Below are positions 34,410-43,049 of a stretch of DNA of 64,000 nt, one piece after another (the first letter of the stretch is position 1; every line of letters begins with the position of its first letter). Source of the stretch: Mycobacterium asiaticum (GTDB lineage: Bacteria > Actinomycetota > Actinomycetes > Mycobacteriales > Mycobacteriaceae); the NCBI RefSeq assembly GCF_001668675.1, contig NZ_LZKQ01000008.1, positions 1 through 64,000 on the forward strand, written 5' to 3'. Below the pieces are notes generated by a model, which did no database searches, was not told the DNA's origin, and saw only the letters and a program-made list of their open reading frames with translations. A program made the position numbers and the translations under genes.

Positions 34410-35612
34410 GTGACTATCTCCGGTGACGGGCCCGTCGAAGGCCGGGTCCGAGTGCTGGTGCTGGGCAGCACCGGCTCGATCGGTACCCAAGCGCTGGAGG
34501 TCATCGCGGCAAATCCGGACCGCTTCGAGGTCGTCGGACTCGCCGCCGGTGGCAACAACCTCGAGATGTTGCTGCAGCAGCGCGCCGCCACCGGTGTGAC
34601 CAACGTCGCGGTCGCGGACGCCGATGCCGCCGAGCGGGCCGGTGACATCCCCTTCAAGGGGCCCGACGCCGTCACCCGGCTGGTGCAGGAAACCGAGGCG
34701 GACGTCGTGCTGAACGCTCTGGTCGGGGCCCTGGGGCTGCGGCCGACGCTGGCCGCGCTGGAATCCGGCGCCCGGCTGGCGCTGGCCAACAAGGAGTCAC
34801 TGGTGGCCGGCGGCCCGCTGGTGCTGCGGGCGGCGCGGCCGGGGCAGATCGTGCCCGTCGATTCCGAGCACTCCGCCATGGCCCAGTGCCTGCGCAGCGG
34901 CACCGCCGACGAGGTCGACAAACTGGTGCTGACCGCCTCAGGCGGTCCGTTCCGCGGCTGGTCGGCGGCCGACCTCGAGCACGTCACTCCGGAACAGGCC
35001 GGCGCGCATCCCACCTGGTCGATGGGGCCGATGAACACGCTGAACTCGGCATCGCTGGTCAATAAGGGCCTCGAACTCATCGAGACCCACCTGTTATTCG
35101 GCATCCCTTACGACCGCATTGAGGTCGTCGTGCACCCCCAGTCGATCGTCCACTCGATGGTGACCTTCACTGACGGGTCGACGATCGCCCAGGCCAGCCC
35201 ACCGGACATGAAGCTGCCGATCTCGCTGGCGCTGGGCTGGCCGCGCCGGGTCGCCGGCGCCGCCCTGGCCTGCGACTTCAGCACCGCCTCCAGCTGGGAA
35301 TTCGAGCCGCTGGACAGCAACGTCTTCCCGGCCGTCGAGCTGGCGCGCCACGCCGGCGAGGCGGGTGGTTGCCTGACCGCGGTGTACAACGCGGTGAACG
35401 AGGAGGCGGCGCAGGCCTTCCTCGAGGGCCGGCTCCGATTCCCGGCGATCGTCGCCACCATTGCCGACGTGCTGCACGGCGCCGACCAATGGGCCGTTCC
35501 ACCCGCTACCGTGGATGAGGTACTCGAGGCGCAGCGCTGGGCCCGTGAGCGAGCGCAACGCGCGGTCGCTACCGCTGGTTCGGCGCCGGTCAGAGTTTCC
35601 GGCTTGGCGTGA
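34410..35612 (+). CDS. dxr: 1-deoxy-D-xylulose 5-phosphate reductoisomerase
   Basis: A 400-residue DXR, second enzyme of the MEP isoprenoid pathway, making MEP with NADPH. The NADPH site is [40 protein letters not shown] and [12 protein letters not shown] line the active site with metal ligands; [15 protein letters not shown] follows. GTG 34410 is chosen because ATG codons upstream are out of frame or too far into the mpt83 promoter. It is followed 19 nt later by rip1, then ispG of the same pathway. Confidence 0.96.
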   Translation: MTISGDGPVEGRVRVLVLGSTGSIGTQALEVIAANPDRFEVVGLAAGGNNLEMLLQQRAATGVTNVAVADADAAERAGDIPFKGPDAVTRLVQETEADVVLNALVGALGLRPTLAALESGARLALANKESLVAGGPLVLRAARPGQIVPVDSEHSAMAQCLRSGTADEVDKLVLTASGGPFRGWSAADLEHVTPEQAGAHPTWSMGPMNTLNSASLVNKGLELIETHLLFGIPYDRIEVVVHPQSIVHSMVTFTDGSTIAQASPPDMKLPISLALGWPRRVAGAALACDFSTASSWEFEPLDSNVFPAVELARHAGEAGGCLTAVYNAVNEEAAQAFLEGRLRFPAIVATIADVLHGADQWAVPPATVDEVLEAQRWARERAQRAVATAGSAPVRVSGLA

Positions 35613-35631
35613 GAAAGGTCGTAACAGGCTG

Positions 35632-36846
35632 ATGATGTTCGTTATCGGCATTGTGCTGTTCGCACTTGCCATCCTCATCTCGGTCGCACTGCACGAATGC
35701 GGCCACATGTGGGCGGCGCGCGCCACCGGCATGAAGGTGCGGCGCTACTTCGTCGGGTTCGGACCCACGCTGTGGTCCACCCGGCGCGGAGAGACCCAGT
35801 ACGGCATCAAGGCCATCCCTGCGGGTGGCTTCTGCGACATCGCCGGCATGACTCCGGTCGAGGAACTGGCGCCCGACGAGCAGGACCGGGCCATGTACAA
35901 GCAGGCGACGTGGAAACGGGTCGCGGTGCTGTTCGCCGGGCCGGGGATGAACTTCGTCATCTGCCTGGTGCTGCTCTACGCGATCGCCCTGATCTGGGGC
36001 CTGCCCAACCTGCACCCGTCCAACAAGGCGATCGTCGGCGAAACCGGCTGCGTCGCCCAGGAGGTCTCGCAGGGCAAGCTCGACAAGTGCAACGGCCAGG
36101 GCCCGGCCGCGCTCGCCGGCATCCGGGTCGGTGACGTCGTCGTCAAGGTGGGCGACACCCCGGTCTCCACGTTCGAGCAGATGGCGACGGCGGTGCGCAA
36201 GTTGCGCGGCACCGTGCCGGTGGTCGTCGAGCGGGACGGCAAGACCATCACCACCAACGTCAACGTCGAAAGCACCCGGCGCTACATCCCCACCGGCCAG
36301 GGCAACCAGGCCCAGCCCGCCACCGTCGGCGCCATCGGCGTGGGCGCGCCGCGCAACGAGCCGACCCAGTACAACGCGCTCACGGCCGTGCCGGGCACCA
36401 TCGCATTCGCCGGCCAGCTGACCGTCGAGGTCGGCAAGTCGCTGGCCGCCATCCCGACCAAGGTTGGCGCGCTGTTCAACGCGATCGGCGGCGGCGAACG
36501 TGACCCGCAGACGCCGATGAGCGTGGTCGGAGCCAGCATCATCGGCGGCGACACCGTCGACCACGGCCTGTGGGTCGCGTTCTGGTTCTTCCTGGCGCAA
36601 CTGAACCTCATCCTCGGCGCCATCAATCTGTTGCCGCTGCTGCCTTTCGACGGCGGGCACATCGCCGTCGCGCTGTTCGAGAAGGTGCGCAACATGATCC
36701 GCTCGGCGCGCGGCAAGGTGGCCGCTGCGCCGGTGAACTACCTCAAACTCATGCCGGCGACCTATGTGGTGCTGATCTTCGTGGTCGGCTACATGCTGTT
36801 GACCGTCACCGCTGACCTGGTCAACCCGATCCGGCTCTTCCAATAA
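35632..36846 (+). CDS. rip1: Site-2 intramembrane protease Rip1 (RseP family)
   Basis: A 404-residue zinc metalloprotease with the HECGH motif at residues 21-25 in the first membrane helix and the third ligand in [14 protein letters not shown] near residue 340. A PDZ domain lies between (about 120-230, [22 protein letters not shown]). In M. tuberculosis Rip1 cleaves anti-sigma factors, including RskA of SigK, and so can link to the mpt70/mpt83 genes a few kilobases away. ATG 35632 gives exactly the M. tuberculosis length. Confidence 0.96.
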   Translation: MMFVIGIVLFALAILISVALHECGHMWAARATGMKVRRYFVGFGPTLWSTRRGETQYGIKAIPAGGFCDIAGMTPVEELAPDEQDRAMYKQATWKRVAVLFAGPGMNFVICLVLLYAIALIWGLPNLHPSNKAIVGETGCVAQEVSQGKLDKCNGQGPAALAGIRVGDVVVKVGDTPVSTFEQMATAVRKLRGTVPVVVERDGKTITTNVNVESTRRYIPTGQGNQAQPATVGAIGVGAPRNEPTQYNALTAVPGTIAFAGQLTVEVGKSLAAIPTKVGALFNAIGGGERDPQTPMSVVGASIIGGDTVDHGLWVAFWFFLAQLNLILGAINLLPLLPFDGGHIAVALFEKVRNMIRSARGKVAAAPVNYLKLMPATYVVLIFVVGYMLLTVTADLVNPIRLFQ

Positions 36847-36866
36847 AGAGAGAAGGCGAAACACAA

Positions 36867-38039
36867 GTGACCGTTGGCCTGGGCATGCCGCAATCTCCGG
36901 CGCCCACGCTGGCCCCTCGGCGCACCACCCGTCAGCTGATGGTTCGCGACGTCGGGGTGGGCAGCGATTACCCGATTTCGGTGCAATCGATGTGCACCAC
37001 CAAGACGCATGACGTCAACTCGACCCTGCAGCAGATCGCGGAATTGACTGCGGCGGGTTGTGACATTGTCAGAGTGGCCTGCCCCCGGCAGGAGGACGCT
37101 GACGCGCTCGGCGAGATCGCCCGGCACAGCCAGATTCCCGTCATCGCCGACATCCACTTCCAGCCGAAGTACATCTTCGCCGCCATAGATGCGGGGTGCG
37201 CCGCGGTGCGCGTCAACCCCGGCAACATCAAGGAATTCGACGGCCGGGTCGGCGAGGTCGCCAACGCCGCCGGCGCGGCCGGCATTCCGATCCGCATCGG
37301 CGTCAACGCGGGATCGCTGGACAAGCGGTTCATGCAGAAGTACGGCAAGGCCACCCCGGAAGCGCTGGTCGAGTCGGCGCTGTGGGAGGCCTCGCTGTTC
37401 GAGGAGCACGGCTTCGGCAACATCAAGATCAGCGTCAAGCACAACGATCCCGTGGTCATGGTCGCCGCCTATGAGCAACTGGCCGCGCAGTGCGACTACC
37501 CGCTGCACCTTGGCGTCACCGAGGCCGGACCGGCGTTCCAGGGCACCATCAAGTCCGCCGTCGCGTTCGGGGCGTTGCTGTCGCGGGGGATCGGCGACAC
37601 CATCCGGGTGTCGCTGTCCGCCCCTCCGGTGGAGGAAGTAAAGGTCGGCACCCAGATCCTGGAGTCGCTCAACCTACGGCCGCGGTCGCTAGAGATCGTG
37701 TCGTGCCCGTCCTGCGGGCGCGCCCAGGTGGACGTGTACACGCTGGCCAACGAAGTCACTGCCGGCTTGGACGGCCTGGACGTTCCGTTGCGGGTGGCCG
37801 TGATGGGTTGCGTCGTCAACGGTCCCGGCGAGGCGCGCGAGGCCGACCTCGGCGTCGCCTCCGGCAACGGCAAGGGCCAGATCTTCGTCAAGGGAGAAGT
37901 GATCAAGACCGTGCCCGAGGCGCAGATCGTCGAGACGCTGATCGAGGAGGCCATGCGGCTCGCCGAGCAAATGGGTGAGCAATCCGAAACGGATCCCGGG
38001 ACGGCAGCAAGCGGTTCGCCTATTGTGACCGTAAGCTGA
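36867..38039 (+). CDS. ispG: 4-hydroxy-3-methylbut-2-en-1-yl diphosphate synthase IspG
   Basis: A 390-residue iron-sulfur enzyme, penultimate step of the MEP pathway. The TIM barrel begins [20 protein letters not shown]; cluster cysteines are in [11 protein letters not shown] and the later [14 protein letters not shown] start, 20 nt after rip1. The dxr-rip1-ispG order is the mycobacterial standard. Confidence 0.96.
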   Translation: MTVGLGMPQSPAPTLAPRRTTRQLMVRDVGVGSDYPISVQSMCTTKTHDVNSTLQQIAELTAAGCDIVRVACPRQEDADALGEIARHSQIPVIADIHFQPKYIFAAIDAGCAAVRVNPGNIKEFDGRVGEVANAAGAAGIPIRIGVNAGSLDKRFMQKYGKATPEALVESALWEASLFEEHGFGNIKISVKHNDPVVMVAAYEQLAAQCDYPLHLGVTEAGPAFQGTIKSAVAFGALLSRGIGDTIRVSLSAPPVEEVKVGTQILESLNLRPRSLEIVSCPSCGRAQVDVYTLANEVTAGLDGLDVPLRVAVMGCVVNGPGEAREADLGVASGNGKGQIFVKGEVIKTVPEAQIVETLIEEAMRLAEQMGEQSETDPGTAASGSPIVTVS

Positions 38040-38088
38040 TAGGGCCACAGCTCACTGGCCCTCGGTTCGCACCACAGAGAGTTTCCCG

Positions 38089-38943
38089 ATGTCGGCTCCG
38101 CCCATCTTGCGCCTTGTCGGCGAGCGACGGGTATCGGTGGTGCGTGACGCCGCCACCGTGTGGAAGGTGCTGGGCGACAACCCCGTCGAATCGTGCATGG
38201 TCGCCGCGCGCGTCGCCGATTACGGCGTCGAACCCAATTCGATCGGCGGCGAACTCTGGACCGTTCGCGGTGCCGAGGAATCCCTGTGCTTCGCCGGCGC
38301 GAACCTGATTCCGCTGCGCGGCAACCTGATCGATTTGAGGGCGTTCGCCGACGAGGCCAAGAGCACGGCGCGCCGCTGTTCGTCGTTGGTCGGCCGGGCC
38401 GACCTGGTGCTGCCCATGTGGCAGCGGCTGGAGCCCGCCTGGGGTCCGGCGCGGGACGTGCGTGACCACCAACCGCTGATGGCGCTCAACACCCACCCCA
38501 GTTGTGCGCTCGACACCGAGGTGCGCCAGGTCCGCCCCGAGGAACTCGACGCCTACCTGGTGGCTGCCGTGGACATGTTCATCGGCGAAGTCGGCGTCGA
38601 CCCGCGAGTCGGTGACGGCGGGCGGGGTTACCGCCGCCGGGTGGCGAGCCTCATCGCGGCGGGGCGGGCCTGGGCCCGTTTCGACCACGGCCAGGTGGTC
38701 TTCAAGGCCGAAGTGGGCTCGCAGTCGCCGTCCGTCGGGCAGATCCAAGGGGTGTGGGTGCACCCGGAGCGGCGCGGGCTGGGCATCGGCACCGCCGGCA
38801 CCGCGACGCTGGCGGCGGTCATTGTTGGCAGCGGACGGATCGCCAGCCTCTACGTCAACGACTTCAACACCGTCGCCCGCGCCGCCTACGCACGCGTGGG
38901 ATTCAAGGAAGTCGGGACTTTCGCCACGGTCCTGCTGGACTAG
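38089..38943 (+). CDS. GNAT-family acetyltransferase (Rv2867c homologue)
   Basis: A 284-residue protein with an N-terminal GNAT-like half (DUF4081, about 1-135) and a C-terminal GNAT domain (about 140-284). The acetyl-CoA loop is in VWVHPERRGLGIGTAGTATL, followed by ASLYVNDFNTVARAAYARVGF. Substrate is unknown. It is 49 nt after ispG in the same direction and probably at the end of that operon. H37Rv carries relFG toxin-antitoxin genes after this gene; here the penicillin-binding lipoprotein follows directly. Confidence 0.92.
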   Translation: MSAPPILRLVGERRVSVVRDAATVWKVLGDNPVESCMVAARVADYGVEPNSIGGELWTVRGAEESLCFAGANLIPLRGNLIDLRAFADEAKSTARRCSSLVGRADLVLPMWQRLEPAWGPARDVRDHQPLMALNTHPSCALDTEVRQVRPEELDAYLVAAVDMFIGEVGVDPRVGDGGRGYRRRVASLIAAGRAWARFDHGQVVFKAEVGSQSPSVGQIQGVWVHPERRGLGIGTAGTATLAAVIVGSGRIASLYVNDFNTVARAAYARVGFKEVGTFATVLLD

Positions 38944-39012
38944 CCCCGTTGGACTAACGCGCGTCACAGTTCGATCTCGGTGTGTCGGCGATGCGGTGAC
39001 GGCATCTGTTCA

Positions 39013-39018
39013 TAACAT
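39013..39018 (+). promoter_or_regulatory. -10 element for the penicillin-binding lipoprotein gene
   Basis: TAACAT (TANNNT) lies 8 nt before the ATG at 39027, so the transcript would have almost no leader. Confidence 0.4.
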
Positions 39019-39026
39019 CAGTAACG

Positions 39027-40838
39027 ATGGTAACTAGAACAACTCTGGCCTCAACTGTCACAGGTTTGATGCTGGTCGCGGTGATCGCGCTGCCCGGCTG
39101 CACCCCCAAGCCCGAAGGTCCCGGTCCGGCCGCCGAGAGATTCCTGTCGGCGCTGTCCGTCGGCGACACGGCGACGGCCGCCCAGCTCAGCGACAGCCCC
39201 AACGACGCCCGCGAAGCACTCAACGCCGCCTGGGCCGGCCTGCAGGCCACCCATCTCGACGCGCAGGTGTTGAGCTCCAAGTACGCCGAGGACACCGGAA
39301 CCGTCGCCTACCGCTTCACCTGGCACCTGCCGAAGAACCGAACCTGGACCTACGACGGCCAGTTGAAGATGGCCCGCGACGAAGGACACTGGCAGGTCCG
39401 GTGGGCGACCACCGGGCTGCACCCCAAGCTGGGTGAACACCAGACATTCGCGCTGCGCGCCGACCAACCGCGCCGCGCCTCGGTGAACGAGCTGGGCGGC
39501 TCGGACGTGCTGGCGCCGGGCTACATCTACCACTACGCGCTGGACGCCGGCCAGGCCGGCCCCGCGCTGATCGGGACGGCACATGCCATCGTGGACGCGT
39601 TGCGGCCGTTCAACGACACCCTGAACGACCCGCAGCTCCTCGCCGAAACGGCCAGCTCGACGACCAAGCCGGTCGATCTGGTGACGCTGCTGCCCGACGA
39701 CAGCAACAAGGTCTTCCCGGCCATCGGCACCCTGCCCGGCGTGGTGATCACCCCGCAGGCCGAACTGCTGCCCACCGACCCGCACTTCGCGCCGGCGGTC
39801 ATGGCGGAAGTGAAGAAGGCGGTGGTCGACCAGCTGGACGGCGAGGCCGGGTGGCGGATCGTCAGTACCAATCAGAACGGTGTCGACGTCGCCGTCCTGC
39901 ACGAGGTCGAAGGCTCCCCGGCGCCGTCGGTGTCGATCACGCTGGACCGGGCGGTGCAGAACGCCGCCCAGCATGCGGTCGACACCCGGGGCGGCAAGGC
40001 GATGCTGGTCGTGATCAAGCCGTCCACCGGCGAGATCCTGGCGATCGCGCAGAACGCCGGCGCCAACTCCGAGGGCCTGCTGGCCACCACCGGTCTCTAC
40101 CCGCCCGGGTCGACGTTCAAGATGGTGACCGCGGGCGCGGCCGTCGAGCGGGACATGGCCACCCCCAACACGATGCTGGGTTGCCCCGGCCACCTGGACA
40201 TCGGCCACCGCACCATCCCGAACTACGGCGGCTTCGACCTGGGCGTGGTGCCGCTGTCGCGGGCGTTCGCCAGTTCTTGCAACACCACCTTCGCCGAGCT
40301 GAGCAGCAAGCTCCCGCCGCGTGGTCTCACCCAGGCCGCCAGCCGGTACGGCATCGGCTTGGACTATCAGGTCGAGGGCATCACCACGGTGACCGGCTCG
40401 GTGCCGCCGACGGTGGATTTGACCGAGCGCACCGAGGACGGCTTCGGCCAGGGCCGCGTGCTGGCCAGCCCGTTCGGCATGGCGCTGGTGGCGGCCACGG
40501 TCGCCGCCGGCAAAACCCCGGTGCCACAGCTGATCGGCGGCCGGCCGACCGCGGTCGCCGGCGACAACACCCCGATCAGCCCGAAGATGGTCGAGGCGTT
40601 GCGGCCGATGATGCGGCTGGTGGTCACCAACGGCACCGCCAAGGACATCGCCGGCTGCGGCGAGGTGTACGGCAAGACGGGTGAGGCCGAGTTCGCCGGC
40701 GGATCGCATTCCTGGTTCGCCGGGTACCGCGGAGACTTGGCGTTCGCGGCGCTGATCGTCGGGGGCGGCAGCTCGGAATACGCGGTGCGGATGACCAAAG
40801 TGATGTTCGACTCCCTGCCCCCGGGCTACCTGGCTTGA
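39027..40838 (+). CDS. Penicillin-binding lipoprotein (Rv2864c homologue)
   Basis: A 603-residue class B-like penicillin-binding protein anchored as a lipoprotein: lipobox ALPGC with Cys 25, an NTF2-like MecA-N domain (about 30-150), a dimerisation part, then the transpeptidase domain with STFK in YPPGSTFKMVT (about 357-360), SCN (about 417-419) and KTGE (about 551-554). It would cross-link peptidoglycan on the outer face and may be inherently less sensitive to beta-lactams, as MecA-N homologues can be. Length equals Rv2864c. Confidence 0.94.
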   Translation: MVTRTTLASTVTGLMLVAVIALPGCTPKPEGPGPAAERFLSALSVGDTATAAQLSDSPNDAREALNAAWAGLQATHLDAQVLSSKYAEDTGTVAYRFTWHLPKNRTWTYDGQLKMARDEGHWQVRWATTGLHPKLGEHQTFALRADQPRRASVNELGGSDVLAPGYIYHYALDAGQAGPALIGTAHAIVDALRPFNDTLNDPQLLAETASSTTKPVDLVTLLPDDSNKVFPAIGTLPGVVITPQAELLPTDPHFAPAVMAEVKKAVVDQLDGEAGWRIVSTNQNGVDVAVLHEVEGSPAPSVSITLDRAVQNAAQHAVDTRGGKAMLVVIKPSTGEILAIAQNAGANSEGLLATTGLYPPGSTFKMVTAGAAVERDMATPNTMLGCPGHLDIGHRTIPNYGGFDLGVVPLSRAFASSCNTTFAELSSKLPPRGLTQAASRYGIGLDYQVEGITTVTGSVPPTVDLTERTEDGFGQGRVLASPFGMALVAATVAAGKTPVPQLIGGRPTAVAGDNTPISPKMVEALRPMMRLVVTNGTAKDIAGCGEVYGKTGEAEFAGGSHSWFAGYRGDLAFAALIVGGGSSEYAVRMTKVMFDSLPPGYLA

Positions 40839-40863
40839 CGCGGACCCGGACGTCAGCTCGCGG

Positions 40864-40899
40864 TAAGTTGCGAGGGTGAGCTTCCGGGGGCCGCGATGA
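40864..40899 (+). CDS. Leaderless 7-codon uORF coupled to the DUF1707 gene
   Basis: TAAGTT (40864-40869), 6 nt, then GTG at 40876 followed by AGC TTC CGG GGG CCG CGA and TGA (40897-40899). The TGA overlaps the ATG of the next gene (ATGA). The -10 spacing and the overlap together suggest a translated leader peptide that couples ribosomes to the downstream start. Confidence 0.45.
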
Positions 40900-41480
40900 C
40901 TGAGTCCGGCGGGGACATGGTGTCGATGCGGGTGTCGGACGCCGACCGCAACGGGACCATGCGGCGACTGAACAACGCTCTGGCGCTCGGGTTGATCGAC
41001 ATCGACGAGTTCGAGCAGCGCTCGCGCGGGGTTGCCTTCGCGCGGACCCGCGACGAGCTGGACGGTCTGGTCAGCGACCTGCCCGGGCCGGGTGCGATCG
41101 TCACCTCCGCGACCGACCGGGTGGAACTGCGCGGCTGGGCGGGTTCGCTCAAGCGGCACGGCGAATGGACGGTGCCCACCCGGCTGTCGCTGGTCCGGCG
41201 ATTCGGCAACATCGACCTGGACCTGACCAAGGCGCGTTTCGCCGGGCCGGTCGTGGTGATCGAGATCGACATGAAGTTCGGGTCCCTGGATCTGCGGTTG
41301 CCCGAGGGTGCCAGCGCCTCGATCGACGACGTCGAGGCCTACGTGGGCAGCGCGAGTGACCGTCGCAAAGACCCGCCGGCCGAGGGCAACCCGCACGTGA
41401 TCCTGACCGGCCAGGTGGTGTTCGGCTCGGTGATCATCCGCGGGCCGCGCCGTGCGTTGCTGCGCCGCCCCAGGTTCTGA
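40896..41480 (+). CDS. DUF1707 domain protein (Rv2862c homologue)
   Basis: A 194-residue cytoplasmic protein with the N-terminal DUF1707 box MRVSDADRNGTMRRLNNALALGLIDIDEFEQR (about 8-40) and a C-terminal beta-helix-like part (about 100-185) rich in short strands (FGSLDLRLPEGASASIDD). DUF1707 proteins occur next to sigma factors or membrane proteins; the function is unknown. The length matches Rv2862c. GGGGG lies 6 nt before the ATG. H37Rv has vapBC23 upstream; here it is absent. Confidence 0.9.
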   Translation: MTESGGDMVSMRVSDADRNGTMRRLNNALALGLIDIDEFEQRSRGVAFARTRDELDGLVSDLPGPGAIVTSATDRVELRGWAGSLKRHGEWTVPTRLSLVRRFGNIDLDLTKARFAGPVVVIEIDMKFGSLDLRLPEGASASIDDVEAYVGSASDRRKDPPAEGNPHVILTGQVVFGSVIIRGPRRALLRRPRF

Positions 41481-41504
41481 GCGCGGGTGAGCGGCCGGAA
41501 TCGC

Positions 41505-41510
41505 TAAGCT
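41505..41510 (+). promoter_or_regulatory. -10 element for leaderless mapB
   Basis: TAAGCT (TANNNT) lies 7 nt before the mapB ATG. Confidence 0.5.
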
Positions 41511-41517
41511 GTCTGCC

Positions 41518-42375
41518 ATGCCCGCTCGTACCGCGCTATCTCCCGGCGTGTTGTCCCCGACGCTGCCGGTGCCCAAGTGGATCGCGCGCCCCGAATACGT
41601 CGGCAAGCCGACCGCCAAAGAGGGCAGCGAGCCATGGGTGCAGGAGCCCGAGGTCATCGAGAACATGCGGGTGGCCGGCCGGATCGCGGCCCGCGCCCTG
41701 CAGGAGGCGGGCAAGGCCGTCGCACCCGGCGTCACCACCGACCAACTCGACCGGATCGCGCACGAGTACATGGTCGACAACGGCGCCTACCCATCAACCC
41801 TGGGCTACAAGGGTTTTCCCAAATCGTGCTGCACGTCGGTGAACGAGGTCATCTGCCACGGCATCCCCGATTCGACCGTGATCGAGGACGGCGACATCGT
41901 CAACATCGACGTCACCGCCTACATCAACGGCGTACACGGCGACACCAACGCGACCTTCCTGGCCGGTGACGTGTCCGAAGAGCACCGGCTGCTGGTGGAA
42001 CGCACCCACGAGGCCACCATGCGTGCCATCAAGGCCGTCAAGCCGGGGCGGGCGCTGTCGGTGGTCGGCCGCGTCATCGAGGCGTACGCAAACCGGTTCG
42101 GCTACAACGTCGTTCGCGATTTCACCGGCCACGGCATCGGCACCACGTTCCACAATGGTCTGGTCGTCCTGCACTACGACCAGCCCGCCGTCGAAACCAT
42201 CATCCAGCCGGGCATGACGTTCACCATCGAGCCGATGATCAATCTGGGGGGGCTGGACTACGAGATCTGGGACGACGGCTGGACGGTCGTCACCCGGGAC
42301 CGCAAGTGGACCGCGCAGTTCGAACACACACTCTTGGTCACCGAGACCGGCGCCGAGATCCTCACCCTGCCCTGA
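41518..42375 (+). CDS. mapB: Methionine aminopeptidase, type Ic
   Basis: A 285-residue methionine aminopeptidase with the N-terminal extension of type Ic ([20 protein letters not shown]3-binding-like). Metal ligands follow the family pattern: [19 protein letters not shown] with two Asp, GHGIGTTFH with the His, then FTIEPMIN and the final Glu in [10 protein letters not shown]. It removes initiator Met co-translationally. It matches M. tuberculosis MapB in length. A hairpin follows. Confidence 0.96.
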   Translation: MPARTALSPGVLSPTLPVPKWIARPEYVGKPTAKEGSEPWVQEPEVIENMRVAGRIAARALQEAGKAVAPGVTTDQLDRIAHEYMVDNGAYPSTLGYKGFPKSCCTSVNEVICHGIPDSTVIEDGDIVNIDVTAYINGVHGDTNATFLAGDVSEEHRLLVERTHEATMRAIKAVKPGRALSVVGRVIEAYANRFGYNVVRDFTGHGIGTTFHNGLVVLHYDQPAVETIIQPGMTFTIEPMINLGGLDYEIWDDGWTVVTRDRKWTAQFEHTLLVTETGAEILTLP

Positions 42376-42389
42376 GGGCACCTTCCCCC

Positions 42390-42449
42390 GCGAGCAGACA
42401 CAGAATCGCATGGTTTGGGGCGTCAGAGTGCGAATCTGCGTCTGCTCGC
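42390..42449 (+). terminator. Hairpin after mapB with the GAGCAGACG arm
   Basis: GCGAGCAGACACAGAATCGCA (42390-42410; outer 21 bases) pairs with the arm ending GCGTCTGCTCGC (to 42449) with two mismatches and an 18-nt loop. It stands between two genes of the same strand and just before a leaderless promoter. Confidence 0.7.
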
Positions 42450-42468
42450 CGCAGTGGGGGAACTGCGG

Positions 42469-42474
42469 TAACTT
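42469..42474 (+). promoter_or_regulatory. -10 element for leaderless hydrolase-like gene
   Basis: TAACTT (TANNNT) lies 6 nt before the GTG at 42481. It could drive the whole glnA4 cluster. Confidence 0.5.
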
Positions 42475-42480
42475 GCGGGA

Positions 42481-43041
42481 GTGCCCTCTTTGATGACGAC
42501 GCTCGAAGGATTCGCGGTCCCGGTGGCAGTGTCCGGGCCGGAAAACGGCACCGTCGTCGTCCTGCTGGCAGCCGAACAACGTCCGCCGGGTGCGTACGAC
42601 GCACTCTGCCAACGCCTGCACAACGCGTCGCTGCGCACCGTCGTCATCGGCGCCGACCCCCGGCTGACCGCCAAATCGGTGATCGGACTGCTGGACTCGC
42701 TGGGCATCTCCTGGGCGGTGGTGGTGGGCGACCGAGACAGTGCCGAACTGGCCTGGAAGCTGGCCGCGACCAAACTGGGCCGCTTCGCCGGCCTGGTGGC
42801 GATCGACCGCGCCCATCCGCGGGTACCCGACGCCACCGGCATCACCGACGACAACTGCCCGCCGGTGGAGATCGCGACCACGGTCCTGGTGAGTTCCCCG
42901 GCCGCACGGGAGGCGGCCCGCGAGGGCCAGCGGTTCGTCTTCGGCGACTACCGGGTGGTCGATCTGCTCGGGCGCCGCAACGCACACGAGTCGACGGCGC
43001 AGCTGGCCACCGAAATCGTGCTGCGCACCAGCGGCTGGTAA
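42481..43041 (+). CDS. Alpha/beta-hydrolase-like protein, degenerate
   Basis: A 186-residue protein that follows the alpha/beta-hydrolase strand pattern (VVVLLAAEQRPPGAYDALC, LLDSLGISWAVVVGDRDSAELAWKLA, FAGLVAIDRAHP, TTVLVSSPAAREAA) but has GDRDSA where the GxSxG nucleophile should be. The general acid and His are also unclear, so it is probably not a serine hydrolase. It ends 8 nt before glnA4 and may be a regulatory or binding protein of that operon. I do not recall an equivalent next to glnA4 in H37Rv. Confidence 0.75.
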   Translation: MPSLMTTLEGFAVPVAVSGPENGTVVVLLAAEQRPPGAYDALCQRLHNASLRTVVIGADPRLTAKSVIGLLDSLGISWAVVVGDRDSAELAWKLAATKLGRFAGLVAIDRAHPRVPDATGITDDNCPPVEIATTVLVSSPAAREAAREGQRFVFGDYRVVDLLGRRNAHESTAQLATEIVLRTSGW

Positions 43042-43049
43042 CGGCACTC

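Noticed and set aside
34384-34412. ATG codons at 34384 and 34402 as dxr starts
   Set aside because: The first reads into a stop (TGA at 34411) and the second is out of the dxr frame; GTG 34410 matches the family N-terminus.
40864-40876. GTG 40876 as the real start of the DUF1707 protein
   Set aside because: It is 20 nt from the ATG, so in a different frame; the resulting peptide has seven residues.
39051-41780. Very long minus-strand open frame (909 codons) over the penicillin-binding lipoprotein, DUF1707 and mapB region
   Set aside because: It is antisense to three clearly conserved genes, has His/Gln/Arg-rich composition typical of high-GC shadow frames and shows no domain.
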